From Amycolatopsis sp. NBRC 101858 (GTDB lineage Bacteria; Actinomycetota; Actinomycetes; Mycobacteriales; Pseudonocardiaceae): DNA of 64,000 nt. Both the position numbers and the translations under genes were made by a program. Below the pieces are notes generated by a model, which was not told where the DNA came from, searched no databases, and saw only the letters and a program-made list of their open reading frames with translations. Positions 17,101 through 24,678 of the stretch are shown one piece after another; position 1 is the stretch's first letter, and each line of letters opens with the position of its first letter. The DNA is taken from the NCBI RefSeq assembly GCF_030269325.1, contig NZ_BSTD01000001.1, positions 2,062,681 to 2,126,680 on the forward strand, written 5' to 3'.

Positions 17101-17200
17101 CAACTTCGAGGCCCAGCTCGTCGGCGAGGAGCTGCTGGGGCCCGGGAGCCGAGTCAAGCGGCTCGGGCGCGGCGGCGAACTAGTAGATTCGGGCGCGTGA
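14111..17200 (+). CDS. NACHT NTPase with N-terminal helical domain and C-terminal leucine-rich repeats (bacterial NLR-like)
   Basis: 1029 residues. Residues 1-250 are helical, starting EASAIALTTAVVKAAAKLWL, and resemble the NACHT N-terminal helical (NNH-type) domains of actinomycetes. The NACHT NTPase follows: Walker A GEAGSGKTT at about 260-268, Walker B VVLVDGIDELP at about 339-349, FVVTTRPAAV (sensor 1), and the winged-helix segment FVHRTFQEYLAAQ at about 560. A helical section leads into LRR-like repeats from about 750 to 1010 (LEHLSHLEYLNCLFD, LPRLKSLDVTD, LPNLKRLKLSYL, LKALRLLALLAP). Related bacterial NACHT proteins act as phage or signal sensors that oligomerise. The C-terminal LRRs are the likely sensor and the N-terminal helices the effector or partner-binding part. 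The stop overlaps the hydrolase start. Confidence 0.9.
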   Translation: MSLEASAIALTTAVVKAAAKLWLGDRPIAADASAKVFDLLEKQVTGLNDRRKLRLLFTNLESRVADRLLPFLDVEFRALPENERTAAVEAARETFDRAALTDDDLFATDLDAAFLYRSLLRTVPGATSLLSADATELYRRVLRECCAYLVQVTSTLPRFQPGALVEVLRRETEILETVRNVLAALPERRHPDDFAADFRRQVVTALDRMALFGAGLTDATRLYPLSVAYLSLSVSADDDGPPADRIEHVLPRTRRILLRGEAGSGKTTMLQWLAVQCASRQLQDVDGWADLEPFLVRLRRFSRSPLPTPERFLDEVGRHIADEMPAGWVHKRLRKGWAVVLVDGIDELPDERRREVRGWLRELVGAFPKARFVVTTRPAAVAPGWLRGEGFTEVRLQPMTPRDVRTFVKRWHAAVPALEDRGDALIAAIGARSALRRLAENPLMCALLCALHQEGNGRLPDNRMELYDVALRMLLDSRDVERRIEATVRLSLTEKLVLLRSLAYWLVRNGHTDVPVSDAEARVAAKLRSMGQIDVTPHTVFRHLVDRGGVLREPVPGRIDFVHRTFQEYLAAQAAVEEDDIGILTANAHLDEWREVVVLAAGHAHPAQRERLLDGILRWDADEQERLKLDLVALACLETSPVLSERLRNEIEDRASTLIPPSTFKEAEALAAAGEFVLDLLADSAPETPAAVATTVRAIALIGGPGALELLTRYHRSEEKAVVDELVKARKRFDPAEFAERVLAGLPIEHLWIDDPADLAGLEHLSHLEYLNCLFDEVHGDLSFVRDLPRLKSLDVTDPGEFDLRPLIGTSLEHITLTGSMSTTSTDLGPLAGIPALRTIEVVLKTHGWSRLAELPNLKRLKLSYLELDQLAELAPLRLVPELTLNQVFGIEDLSRLSFLHNPRSLRFENCPLLRDVQVLAGWSRSLTELSFVNCPEVDLTVLPSLTSLLRLQLLSSSLPDLRLLSGLKALRLLALLAPGEIDLTPLAGQTDLLVIVNFEAQLVGEELLGPGSRVKRLGRGGELVDSGA
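17184..17189 (+). promoter_or_regulatory. -10-like box TAGATT 7 nt before the hydrolase start
   Basis: TAGATT inside the last codons of the NACHT gene stands 7 nt before GTG 17197, a leaderless geometry. The hydrolase could therefore be expressed independently of the NACHT gene. Confidence 0.35.
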
Positions 17201-18030
17201 TCGACCACATCAGCATCCCCACCGAGGCCGGTTCCTTCGACGCCATCGCCGCCGGGCCCGAAGACGGGCGGCCCGTGCTGCTGCTGCACGGCTTTCCCGA
17301 AGCCGCCGTCGAGTGGGAGCACCAGGTCGCCACCCTCGGGGTGCTCGGGTACCGGGCCGTCGCGCCGGATCAACGGGGCTACTCGCCCGGTGTCCGGCCC
17401 GAGCAGGCGACCGACTACTCGATCGACCACCTCGTCGGGGACGTCGTCGCGATCGCCGACAAGCTGGGCTGGAAAGAGTTCGACCTCGTCGGGCACGACT
17501 GGGGCGGGGCCGTCGCCTGGTGGACCGCCGATGCGCACCCCGATCGCCTGCGCAGCCTCGCCGTCGTCTCCACGCCGCACCCCGCCGCGCTCGCCGAGGC
17601 CATGAAGACCGACGAAGACCAGCACCTGCGGACGCGCTACATGACCGAGTGGCGGCAGACCCGCGTCACCGAGCGGCGGATGCTGGAGAACGACGCCCGG
17701 GCGCTCCGGGACATGTTCGAGCGGCGGGTCCCGCTGCACAAGATCGAGGACTACGTGCAGCGGCTGTCCGAGCCGGGCGCGCTCACCGCGGCCCTCAACT
17801 GGTACCGCGCGGGCCGGCCGGGCGGGAAGATCGGCAAGATCTCCGTGCCGACGCTGTACATCTGGAGCACCGAGGACGTTTCGTTCGGCTCGGCCGCCGC
17901 GCTCGACACGGCGAACTGGGTCACCGGGCCGTTCCGGTTCGAAATGCTCGAAGACGTCACGCACTGGGTGCCGGAAGAGGCACCGGAAGCCGTCACGTCA
18001 CTCATCGTCGAGCACCTCGACGCGCGGTAA
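17197..18030 (+). CDS. Alpha/beta hydrolase (epoxide-hydrolase-like)
   Basis: 277 residues. The fold is clear: PVLLLHGFPEAAVEWEHQV (oxyanion HGFPE), nucleophile elbow DLVGHDWGGAVAWW with Asp as expected for epoxide hydrolases and haloalkane dehalogenases, cap region, and the late YIWSTEDVSFG acid and DVTHWVPEE histidine. The Asp nucleophile makes a lipase role unlikely. The start GTG 17197 overlaps the NACHT stop by 4 bp, so the two proteins are translationally linked. Confidence 0.9.
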   Translation: MIDHISIPTEAGSFDAIAAGPEDGRPVLLLHGFPEAAVEWEHQVATLGVLGYRAVAPDQRGYSPGVRPEQATDYSIDHLVGDVVAIADKLGWKEFDLVGHDWGGAVAWWTADAHPDRLRSLAVVSTPHPAALAEAMKTDEDQHLRTRYMTEWRQTRVTERRMLENDARALRDMFERRVPLHKIEDYVQRLSEPGALTAALNWYRAGRPGGKIGKISVPTLYIWSTEDVSFGSAAALDTANWVTGPFRFEMLEDVTHWVPEEAPEAVTSLIVEHLDAR

Positions 18031-18117
18031 CCGCCCGTCACCCGGCCGGGCGGACCGCCGGTAACCCACCCGGCTCGCGGTACGAGCCACTCCGGCTCGT
18101 CGTGTTCACTGGGCAGC

Positions 18118-18681
18118 GTGGACATCGCGATCGAACCCGAGACCGAGCAGGTCGTCTTCGTCACCGAGGACGGCGTACCCACCGGCGAGACCGGCCCGAA
18201 GCTGGCCAGTCACCACGAGCACACCCGGTTGCACCTGGCCTTCTCCTGCTACGTCCTGCGACGCGGCGACAACGCCCTGCTGATCACCCAGCGCGCGCTG
18301 CACAAGAAGGTCTGGCCCGGGGTCTGGACCAACAGCGTCTGCGGTCACCCGGCGCCCGGCGAGTCCCTCGAGGACGCCGTCCGCCGGCGCGCGGCCTACG
18401 AGATCGGGCTGCCGTCGCTGTCCGGGCTGCACTGCGTGCTGCCGAGCTACCGCTACCGGACGCCGCCGTTCCAGGGGATCGTCGAGAACGAGTTCTGTCC
18501 GGTCTTCGCCGCCTGGGCCGACGCCGAGCCCGAGCCGAACCCGGCCGAGGTCGGCGGCTGGCGGTGGGTCAGCTGGGCCGACTACCAGGAGTTGCTGAAC
18601 GACGAGACGGCTAATGTGAGTTACTGGGCCAAGGATCAGTTCTCCCAGCTCAAGGGGCTCGAACCCTTCTCCGGACTCTGA
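18118..18681 (+). CDS. idi: Type I isopentenyl-diphosphate delta-isomerase
   Basis: 187 residues, normal length. It interconverts IPP and DMAPP for terpenoid and quinone synthesis. The active-site Cys lies in TNSVCGHPAPGES, the acid in the YEIGLPS/NEF region (GIVENEFCPVFAAW), with metal-binding His residues in SHHEHTRLHLAFS and CGHP, and the Nudix-like fold of type I enzymes. GTG 18118 begins the usual short N-terminus. It is 87 bp downstream of the hydrolase and may be transcribed separately. Confidence 0.95.
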   Translation: MDIAIEPETEQVVFVTEDGVPTGETGPKLASHHEHTRLHLAFSCYVLRRGDNALLITQRALHKKVWPGVWTNSVCGHPAPGESLEDAVRRRAAYEIGLPSLSGLHCVLPSYRYRTPPFQGIVENEFCPVFAAWADAEPEPNPAEVGGWRWVSWADYQELLNDETANVSYWAKDQFSQLKGLEPFSGL

Positions 18682-18801
18682 GGGCGCAACTCCGGAGCGT
18701 CACTGTCGTAGTCCCGTTTGAGGGAAATTCACCTTCGTCCGCACCCGTGCCTCAAGAGCGGCCTCCGCTGCGACGACAACCAATGCGTGGTGGAGGTGGG
18801 C

Positions 18802-19491
18802 ATGGTCGCCGGGGACGAAGGCGTGCTGCGCCGGAGCCCGCAGCCGCCGGACCTGCTGCGTCTCCACGAGGCCGTCGCCACGCTCTTCGCGACCCAGGGC
18901 GACTGGCGCCGCGCCTACCAGCACCTCCGCTCCGCGCTGGACATCGCCCGGGACGGCAGCCTGCGCGACGCGCTGACGTCGAGTTACAACCGCCGCTATC
19001 TCGACGAGCGCTTGTACGGACCGTTCACCGATCGGCCGACCGCCCGGCCGCGGCCGGCGCTGGGCATCGCACTCGTCGATCTGGACCGCTTCAAGCGCGT
19101 GAACGACACGTACGGTCACCTCGTCGGCGATCGCGTCCTCCGCCGGGTGGCCGCGCTGCTCCAGGAGGGGCTGCCGCCGGAGGGCTTCTGCGCCCGCTAC
19201 GGCGGCGAGGAGTTCGTGCTGTGGCTGCCCGGCGTCGATGCCGGGCACGCGGTCCGCATCGTCGACGCCGCCCGGCTGCGCGTCGCCCGTCACCCCTGGT
19301 CAGAACTCCAGCCGGGGCTGCACGTGACCATCAGCGCCGGGCTCGCCCACGAGGGGCCGGACGCCCCGACGCTGCCCGAGCGCCAGCTGCGCGACGCCGA
19401 CGACCTCCTTTACGCGGCGAAACGGGCCGGGCGCAACAAAGTCGCCTATCAGGACGCGCAAAGTACGCAGTTAATAACCCACTCTGAGTAA
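18802..19491 (+). CDS. Diguanylate cyclase with GGDEF domain lacking the RxxD I-site
   Basis: About 229 residues. Residues 1-50 contain a TPR-like helix pair (LHEAVATLFATQGDWRRAYQ, HLRSALDIA). The GGDEF domain follows, with DALTSSYNRRYLDERL, ALVDLDRFKRVNDTYGHLVG and the active loop ARYGGEEFVLWLPG. The allosteric inhibitory RxxD, which normally sits nine residues before GG, is replaced by PPEG, so product inhibition may be absent. The start ATG 18802 follows a strong GGAGGTG site. Catalytic residues look intact, so c-di-GMP synthesis is likely; the input signal is unknown. Confidence 0.9.
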   Translation: MVAGDEGVLRRSPQPPDLLRLHEAVATLFATQGDWRRAYQHLRSALDIARDGSLRDALTSSYNRRYLDERLYGPFTDRPTARPRPALGIALVDLDRFKRVNDTYGHLVGDRVLRRVAALLQEGLPPEGFCARYGGEEFVLWLPGVDAGHAVRIVDAARLRVARHPWSELQPGLHVTISAGLAHEGPDAPTLPERQLRDADDLLYAAKRAGRNKVAYQDAQSTQLITHSE

Positions 19492-19539
19492 CGTAAACGC
19501 CGCATTACCCCGGAAAGCTGCGGGCACCCTTCACCCGTT

Positions 19540-19568
19540 AGTCGACGGCCAGCGGCCGTTCGTCGACT
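19540..19568. repeat. 8-bp inverted repeat after the GGDEF gene
   Basis: AGTCGACG (19540-19547) and CGTCGACT (19561-19568) can pair around a 13-nt loop that itself holds GGCC/GGCC. No run of T follows, so it may be a weak terminator or a protein site in the 220-bp gap before the LCP gene. Confidence 0.4.
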
Positions 19569-19712
19569 CAAGGTGAAGAAAATTCCGGGAGGGTGTCGTC
19601 ACGAACGGGGGGTATCCGTACGATAACGAAAACCTCCGGGGGAACGATCACCTCTCGCGGGGGAAGACGGCCAAGTAACGAACCCGCCTTCGATCGCGCG
19701 AAAGGAGACCGA

Positions 19713-22382
19713 GTGCCGGACGAGCACGACAGCCCGGGGACCGGTCGCCGTTCGGACGGTCCCGCGCGGCCCCGCACCGGCAGACGCCGGTCGATGGAGG
19801 ACCAGGGCGGGATCAGCGTCTCGGACGTCGTGGCCAAGTCGACCGGCGTTCGCCCGGTCCCGGCCCGCGAGGACCACCCCGAGCAGCCCGGACGCCGTGC
19901 CCGCGTCGACGGACCACCCGCCTCGCCGGCTCCGGCGCGAGGTGCGCATTCGCGGGCACCGCAGGCGCCCGCCGAGAACCCAGTACCCACGGACGCCACT
20001 CGTCAACCGCGCCCGCCGCGGCCGCGCCAGCCGCGCCGCACGACGGCGGCCGCCCCGCTGCCCGAGGCCCCGCTCCAGCGCCGCCCGCCGGTCGCGAACC
20101 CGGGCCCGCAGCAGACGTCGGCCGCCCCGCAGCCGCCCCGGCGCCCCCGCCGTCCCGCGGCCGGTCCCGACGGCGCACGTCAGCGCCCGGCGGCCGACGA
20201 TGCCGCGCTCCAGGCCGACGGTGTCGCATCCCGGAGGCCGGAAAGCGCACGTCAGCGCCCCGCAGTGGAGGATGGCGCCGCGCCCCGCCGCCCGGAGAGC
20301 GCTCGCCAGCGCCCCGCGGCCGAGGACAGCACCGGACTCCGCCGCCCCGGACAGCGCGCCGCCGCCGCTGCGGCCGACGCTGCCCAGCGTCCGGCTGACG
20401 GCGGTGCCGCACCCCGTCCCACCCGCCAGCGCCCCAGCGCCGAGGGGGCAATGCCCCAGCGCCCGACGGCCGAAGACGGTCCTCGCCGCCCCGACACCGC
20501 CGCCCGCCAGCGCCCCGCGGCCGACCGCCGACCGGCGGCCCCCGCCGACGGCCCCGCACCTCAGCGGCCCGCAGCCGACGCACCCCGCCGGTCCGCAACC
20601 GACAGTTCTGCACCTCAGCGGCCCGCAGCCGACGCACCCCGCCGACCCGCGACCGACGGCCCCGCACCTCAGCGCTCCGCCGCCGACGCACCCCGCCGAC
20701 CCGCGACCCCCGTCGACGGTGTTGCCGCTCAGCGGCCCACGGCCCCCACCGACGGCCCCGCCGCCGACGCCTCCCGCCGTTCCCCGGACGGCGCCGCAGC
20801 TCGCCGGCCGGCCGTTGCCTCGGCGGCCGAAGCTCCCGCGCGCAAGCGGCCCACCCCGGACTCGCCCCAACCCCAGCACCCGGACGCCGAGGCCCCCGCG
20901 CCGACCGGCGAAGCCGCGAGCAGGGGCGATGCCCCGATGCGCCGCCCGGGCGCGGTGCCGTCGCGCGCCGAGCTCGACCCGCTGACCATGACCGACGAGA
21001 TGGAGGTGATCGACGAGGCGACGCAGTACCGCCGCAAGATCGACCACACCCTCGCCCGGTTCTCGGCTGCCCACGACGAGATGAACGCCGAAGAGGCGAA
21101 GCGACGCGAACGTCGTGAACGCCTTTCGCCGGCTTCGCTGATCGAGAGCACGCGGACGGCGCTTCAGCGCGTCGTCACGCCGGCGCCGTCTCCCGAAGAA
21201 GAGGCCGACGCCGCGCTGACCCCGCTGCAGGAGAAGAGGGCGCGGAACCTCGAGCGTTCGGCCCGGTTCGGCCGGATCGCCGCGGCCGTCGTCGCCGGGC
21301 TGGTGTTCCTCGGCATCGGCGGCGCCTGGGGCGCCCAGACCTACTTCGACGCCAAGTTCACCCAGGTCTCCGCCCTCGACGAGAACTCGTCCGACATCCA
21401 GGACGCCGACGCGCAGGCCAACGACGAGAACTTCCTCATGGTGGGCTCCGACACCCGCGACGGCGCGTCCGCCGAGGAAGGCGTCGGCACCGCGGACAGC
21501 ACTCCGGGCGCCCGCTCCGACACCGTGATGGTGGCGCACATCCCGGCCGACCGGAAGCGGGTCGTCGTCACGTCGTTCCCGCGCGACCTCGAGATCAACC
21601 GGCCGGACTGCCAGAAGTGGGACCCGGCGCAGAACAAGACCACCGACGAGGTCTTCCCGGGCCAGAAGATCGCCAAGCTCAACACCGCGTACGCGGTCGG
21701 CGGGCCGGCGTGCGTGACCAAGGTGATCCAGCAGATCACCGGCCTGCGGATCAACCACTTCGTCGGCATCGACTTCAACGGCTTCAAGGAGATGGTCGAC
21801 GCCGTCCACGGCGTCACCGTGCACAACGAGAAGCCGATCGACGACGGCATCCTCGGCAAGGTGCTGCTGGAGACCGGCGACGTCACGATCTCCGGCGACC
21901 AGGCGCTGAACTTCGTGCGCGCCCGGCACGTCAAGGGCGACCCGACGTCGGACTACGGCCGGATCAAGCGGCAGCAGGAGTTCATCGGCGCGCTGCTCAA
22001 GAAGGTCATGTCGTCGGACGTCGTGCTCGACCCCGGCAAGCTCAGCGACTTCATCACCGCCTTCGCGAAGGCCACCTTCGGCGACAACCTCGGCGTCAAG
22101 CAGATGATGACGCTGGCGCAGTCGATGAAGGGCATGGACCAGTCGAAGATCTCGTTCCTGACCGTGCCGACGACCGGTGAGGCGAACAGCCGGGGCAACG
22201 AGGTTCTCGTCCGCAGCAAGACGAAGGCGCTCTTCGACGCGCTGCGCAACAACACCCCGCTGCCGGACCCGAACGCGCCCGTCCCCGCGAGCGAGCAGCC
22301 GGCGCCGACCAGCACGTCGAAGTCGTCGTCCAAGACCACTTCCAAGACCACGACGAGCAAGAAGACGAGCACCACGGGCTGA
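19713..22382 (+). CDS. LytR-CpsA-Psr (LCP) family cell-wall transferase with a giant disordered N-terminus
   Basis: 889 residues from GTG 19713, which has a strong AAAGGAG site 8 nt upstream. Residues 1-515 are Pro/Ala/Arg-rich and disordered, with three 18-residue repeats (PQRPAADAPRRPATDGPA). One transmembrane helix (IAAAVVAGLVFLGIGGAWGA) is at about 523-542. The LCP domain follows with GSDTRDG, RSDTVMVAHIPADR, TSFPRDLEI and the RARHVKGDPTSDYGRIKRQQ motif; these Asp and Arg residues bind the polyprenyl pyrophosphate substrate. A Ser/Thr/Lys tail ends the protein. LCP enzymes attach teichoic acid or arabinogalactan to peptidoglycan. The cytoplasmic extension is unusually long. Confidence 0.9.
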   Translation: MPDEHDSPGTGRRSDGPARPRTGRRRSMEDQGGISVSDVVAKSTGVRPVPAREDHPEQPGRRARVDGPPASPAPARGAHSRAPQAPAENPVPTDATRQPRPPRPRQPRRTTAAAPLPEAPLQRRPPVANPGPQQTSAAPQPPRRPRRPAAGPDGARQRPAADDAALQADGVASRRPESARQRPAVEDGAAPRRPESARQRPAAEDSTGLRRPGQRAAAAAADAAQRPADGGAAPRPTRQRPSAEGAMPQRPTAEDGPRRPDTAARQRPAADRRPAAPADGPAPQRPAADAPRRSATDSSAPQRPAADAPRRPATDGPAPQRSAADAPRRPATPVDGVAAQRPTAPTDGPAADASRRSPDGAAARRPAVASAAEAPARKRPTPDSPQPQHPDAEAPAPTGEAASRGDAPMRRPGAVPSRAELDPLTMTDEMEVIDEATQYRRKIDHTLARFSAAHDEMNAEEAKRRERRERLSPASLIESTRTALQRVVTPAPSPEEEADAALTPLQEKRARNLERSARFGRIAAAVVAGLVFLGIGGAWGAQTYFDAKFTQVSALDENSSDIQDADAQANDENFLMVGSDTRDGASAEEGVGTADSTPGARSDTVMVAHIPADRKRVVVTSFPRDLEINRPDCQKWDPAQNKTTDEVFPGQKIAKLNTAYAVGGPACVTKVIQQITGLRINHFVGIDFNGFKEMVDAVHGVTVHNEKPIDDGILGKVLLETGDVTISGDQALNFVRARHVKGDPTSDYGRIKRQQEFIGALLKKVMSSDVVLDPGKLSDFITAFAKATFGDNLGVKQMMTLAQSMKGMDQSKISFLTVPTTGEANSRGNEVLVRSKTKALFDALRNNTPLPDPNAPVPASEQPAPTSTSKSSSKTTSKTTTSKKTSTTG
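20559..20720 (+). repeat. Three 54-bp tandem repeats inside the LCP gene
   Basis: Units begin at 20559, 20613 and 20667, each encoding PQRPAADAPRR[S/P]ATD-type 18-residue repeats with silent and conservative differences. A fourth partial unit follows at about 20727. They sit in the disordered N-terminal region. Confidence 0.8.
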
Positions 22383-22404
22383 TCCGCGAGGATCGTTAGT
22401 CCGG

Positions 22405-22426
22405 GTTCACGTGCGGTTCACCCGGC
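22405..22426 (+). promoter_or_regulatory. PHO box upstream of phoU
   Basis: Two 11-bp direct repeats, GTTCACGTGCG and GTTCACCCGGC, start at 22405 and 22416. The second matches the Streptomyces PhoP consensus GTTCACCCGGC. The site is 40 bp before the phoU start, so PhoP control of phoU is inferred. Confidence 0.75.
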
Positions 22427-22465
22427 GATGCGGTGTTTGGCCACGGTTGGCCGTAGGGTTGGGCC

Positions 22466-23131
22466 ATGCGTGAGGCTTACCATGTCGAACTCGAACAGCT
22501 CGCCGTCAACCTGGCCGCCATGTCGGTCCAGGTCGCTGACGCCATGGAGCGCGCCACGCGGGCACTGCTGGACGTCGACCTCAGTCTCGCCGAACAGGTG
22601 ATCAGCGACGACGCCAAGGTCGACGACGCCCGCGCCAACTGCGAGGAGCAGGCGTACGCACTGCTCGCCCTGCAGGCTCCCGTGGCCACCGATCTGCGCA
22701 CCGTGCTGGCGGCGATCCACGCCGCGGAAAGCCTGGAACGGATGGGTGATCTGGCGCTGCACGTGGCGAAGGCCGCCCGGCGCCGTCACCCCGACCCGGT
22801 GCTGCCCGAGGCGGTGAGGCCGTACTTCGCCGAGATGGGCGAGGTCGCGGTGAAGCTGGCCCGGTCCACCGAGCAGGTCATCAAGACGAAGGACGTCGAA
22901 GCGGCGAAGACGCTCGAGTCCGACGACGACCAGGTGGACGACATCCACCGCCACCTGTTCACGGTCCTGATGGACCGCGAGTGGCCGCACGGCGTGGCCG
23001 CGGCGGTCGACGTCACGCTGCTGGGCCGCTTCTACGAGCGCTACGCCGACCACGCGGTGTCGGTCGCGAAGCGGATGATCTTCGTGGTGACCGGCAAGAT
23101 GCCGGGCTACGGCTCCGACGACGACATCTGA
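22466..23131 (+). CDS. phoU: Phosphate-signalling negative regulator PhoU
   Basis: 221 residues made of two repeated three-helix bundles, the usual PhoU build ([20 protein letters not shown] in the first, [20 protein letters not shown] in the second), with the metal-cluster motif [14 protein letters not shown] near the end and a matching [14 protein letters not shown]. PhoU links the PstSCAB transporter with the PhoR/PhoP kinase system. ATG 22466 opens the family core. A PHO box precedes the gene and a strong terminator follows. Confidence 0.95.
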   Translation: MREAYHVELEQLAVNLAAMSVQVADAMERATRALLDVDLSLAEQVISDDAKVDDARANCEEQAYALLALQAPVATDLRTVLAAIHAAESLERMGDLALHVAKAARRRHPDPVLPEAVRPYFAEMGEVAVKLARSTEQVIKTKDVEAAKTLESDDDQVDDIHRHLFTVLMDREWPHGVAAAVDVTLLGRFYERYADHAVSVAKRMIFVVTGKMPGYGSDDDI

Positions 23132-23144
23132 GCAACCTCCGAAA

Positions 23145-23176
23145 AGGGCCCCTGACCTGCGTCAGGGGCCTTTTTT
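23145..23176 (+). terminator. Rho-independent terminator after phoU
   Basis: GGCCCCTGAC and GTCAGGGGCC pair around a CTGC loop and are followed by TTTTTT. Confidence 0.9.
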
Positions 23177-23248
23177 CGTGGAGACCGATGAGTTTCGCGG
23201 CGCCGGTGTCTCTCAACGGGTGACAGCACACTCACGAAGGAGCCGGCC

Positions 23249-23809
23249 ATGCGCAGCGTCATCGCCTACGTCAACCTCACCCTCGACGGCCACCTGGCCG
23301 GCCCGGCGGGTGAGCTGGACTGGATGTCGTTCGACCCCGACCTGAACATCGCGCTGTCCGGCGAGATGCGGTCCCGGTGCGACACGATCATCACGGGCCG
23401 GAACTTCCACCACGGGATCGAGCAGAACTTCCGCGCCCAGGCCGCCGACCCGGCGAGCCCGGCCGAGCTGGTCGACTTCGCGACGTGGATGATTTCGACG
23501 CCGCAGGTGGTGTTCTCCCGCTCGCTCCGGGAAGTCGCCGCACCGCACCGGATCGCGGGCGAGGACCTCGCGGCCGAGGTCGCCGGGCTGAAGGCGTTGC
23601 CGGGCAAGGACATGGTGCTCTTCGGCGGGGTGTCGATCGTGCAGCAGTTCGTCCGGGCGGGATTGGTGGACGAATACTGGATCAAGCTCTACCCGACGGC
23701 GATCGGGGCGGGACAGCCACTGTTCACGGAACGGCGGACCGAATTGCGGCTCGCGGAAAGCAAAGCGTGGGAATCGGGAATTCTCACCCTTCGCTACCTC
23801 CCGGCGTGA
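23249..23809 (+). CDS. RibD C-terminal/dihydrofolate-reductase-like family protein
   Basis: 186 residues. The N-terminal strand SVIAYVNLTLDGHLAGPAGE, the TIITGRNFHHGI segment and the C-terminal MVLFGGVSIVQQFVRAGLVD plus VDEYWIKLYPTAIGAGQPLF match the RibD/DHFR-like fold common in actinobacteria, thought to be NADPH-dependent reductases. Substrate unknown. ATG 23249 has an AAGGAG site 9 nt upstream. It is convergent with pstB, separated by a hairpin. Confidence 0.85.
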   Translation: MRSVIAYVNLTLDGHLAGPAGELDWMSFDPDLNIALSGEMRSRCDTIITGRNFHHGIEQNFRAQAADPASPAELVDFATWMISTPQVVFSRSLREVAAPHRIAGEDLAAEVAGLKALPGKDMVLFGGVSIVQQFVRAGLVDEYWIKLYPTAIGAGQPLFTERRTELRLAESKAWESGILTLRYLPA

Positions 23810-23831
23810 TTATCCACAAAGGACAAAAGAA

Positions 23832-23876
23832 GAAGGCCTTTCTCGCCGGCCCCGAGCGCCGGCGAGAAAGGCCTTC
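23832..23876. terminator. Bidirectional hairpin between the DHFR-like gene and pstB
   Basis: An 18-bp perfect stem (GAAGGCCTTTCTCGCCGG, with the matching arm from 23859 to 23876) and a 9-nt loop lie between two convergent genes. There is no long T run, but the position and stability suit a shared terminator. Confidence 0.7.
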
Positions 23877-23891
23877 GACCGCAACGACAAC

Positions 23892-24668
23892 TCAGCCGAA
23901 ACGCCCGGAAATGTAGTCTTCCGTGGCCTTCTCGTCCGGGTTGGAGAAGATCTTCTCCGTGTCGTTGAGCTCCACCAGCCGGCCCGGCTGCCCCACGCCC
24001 GCCAGGTTGAAGAACGCCGTCTGGTCGGAAACCCGCGCCGCCTGCTGCATGTTGTGCGTGACGATGACGATCGTGTAGTCCTTCTTCAGCTCCCCGATCA
24101 GGTCCTCGATCGCCAGCGTCGAGATCGGGTCCAGCGCCGAGCACGGCTCGTCCATCAGCAGGACGTCCGGCTGGACGGCGATCGCCCGGGCGATGCAGAG
24201 GCGCTGCTGCTGGCCGCCGGACAGCCCGCCACCGGGTTTGTTGAGGCGGTCCTTGACCTCGTTCCACAGGTTCGCGCCACGCAGGGCACGCTCGGCGATG
24301 TCGTCGAGCGTCTTCTTGCCCTTGGTGCCGCCCAGCTTCAGGCCCGCGACGACGTTGTCCTTGATGGACATCGTCGGGAACGGGTTGGGGCGCTGGAACA
24401 CCATGCCGATCGTGCGACGCACCTGCACCGGGTCCACGGCCGACGCGTAGATGTTCTCGCCGTCCAGCAGGACGTCGCCCTCGACGCGGGCGCCGGGGAT
24501 GACCTCGTGCATCCGGTTCAGCGTGCGCAGCACCGTCGACTTGCCACAGCCCGACGGGCCGATGAACGCGGTGACGTTGCGCGGCGGCACGGAAAGGGTG
24601 ACACCGTCGACGGCATGGAACTTGCCGTAGTAGATGTCCACGTCCTTGACGTCGATTCGCTTTGCCAT
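23892..24668 (-). CDS. pstB: Phosphate ABC transporter ATP-binding protein PstB
   Basis: 258 residues. Walker [10 protein letters not shown], the ABC signature LSGGQQQRL, Walker [14 protein letters not shown] and the switch His in [12 protein letters not shown] are all present, and the family-typical [17 protein letters not shown] follows. Energises high-affinity phosphate uptake at the membrane with PstA and PstC. It is the last gene of the minus-strand pstSCAB operon, 10 bp from pstA. Confidence 0.98.
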   Translation of the reverse strand: MAKRIDVKDVDIYYGKFHAVDGVTLSVPPRNVTAFIGPSGCGKSTVLRTLNRMHEVIPGARVEGDVLLDGENIYASAVDPVQVRRTIGMVFQRPNPFPTMSIKDNVVAGLKLGGTKGKKTLDDIAERALRGANLWNEVKDRLNKPGGGLSGGQQQRLCIARAIAVQPDVLLMDEPCSALDPISTLAIEDLIGELKKDYTIVIVTHNMQQAARVSDQTAFFNLAGVGQPGRLVELNDTEKIFSNPDEKATEDYISGRFG

Positions 24669-24678
24669 GGCTTACAGC

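Noticed and set aside
20559..20720. Short regular repeats considered as a CRISPR array
   Set aside because: Units are contiguous 54-bp codon-phase tandem repeats inside the LCP gene, with no unique spacers.
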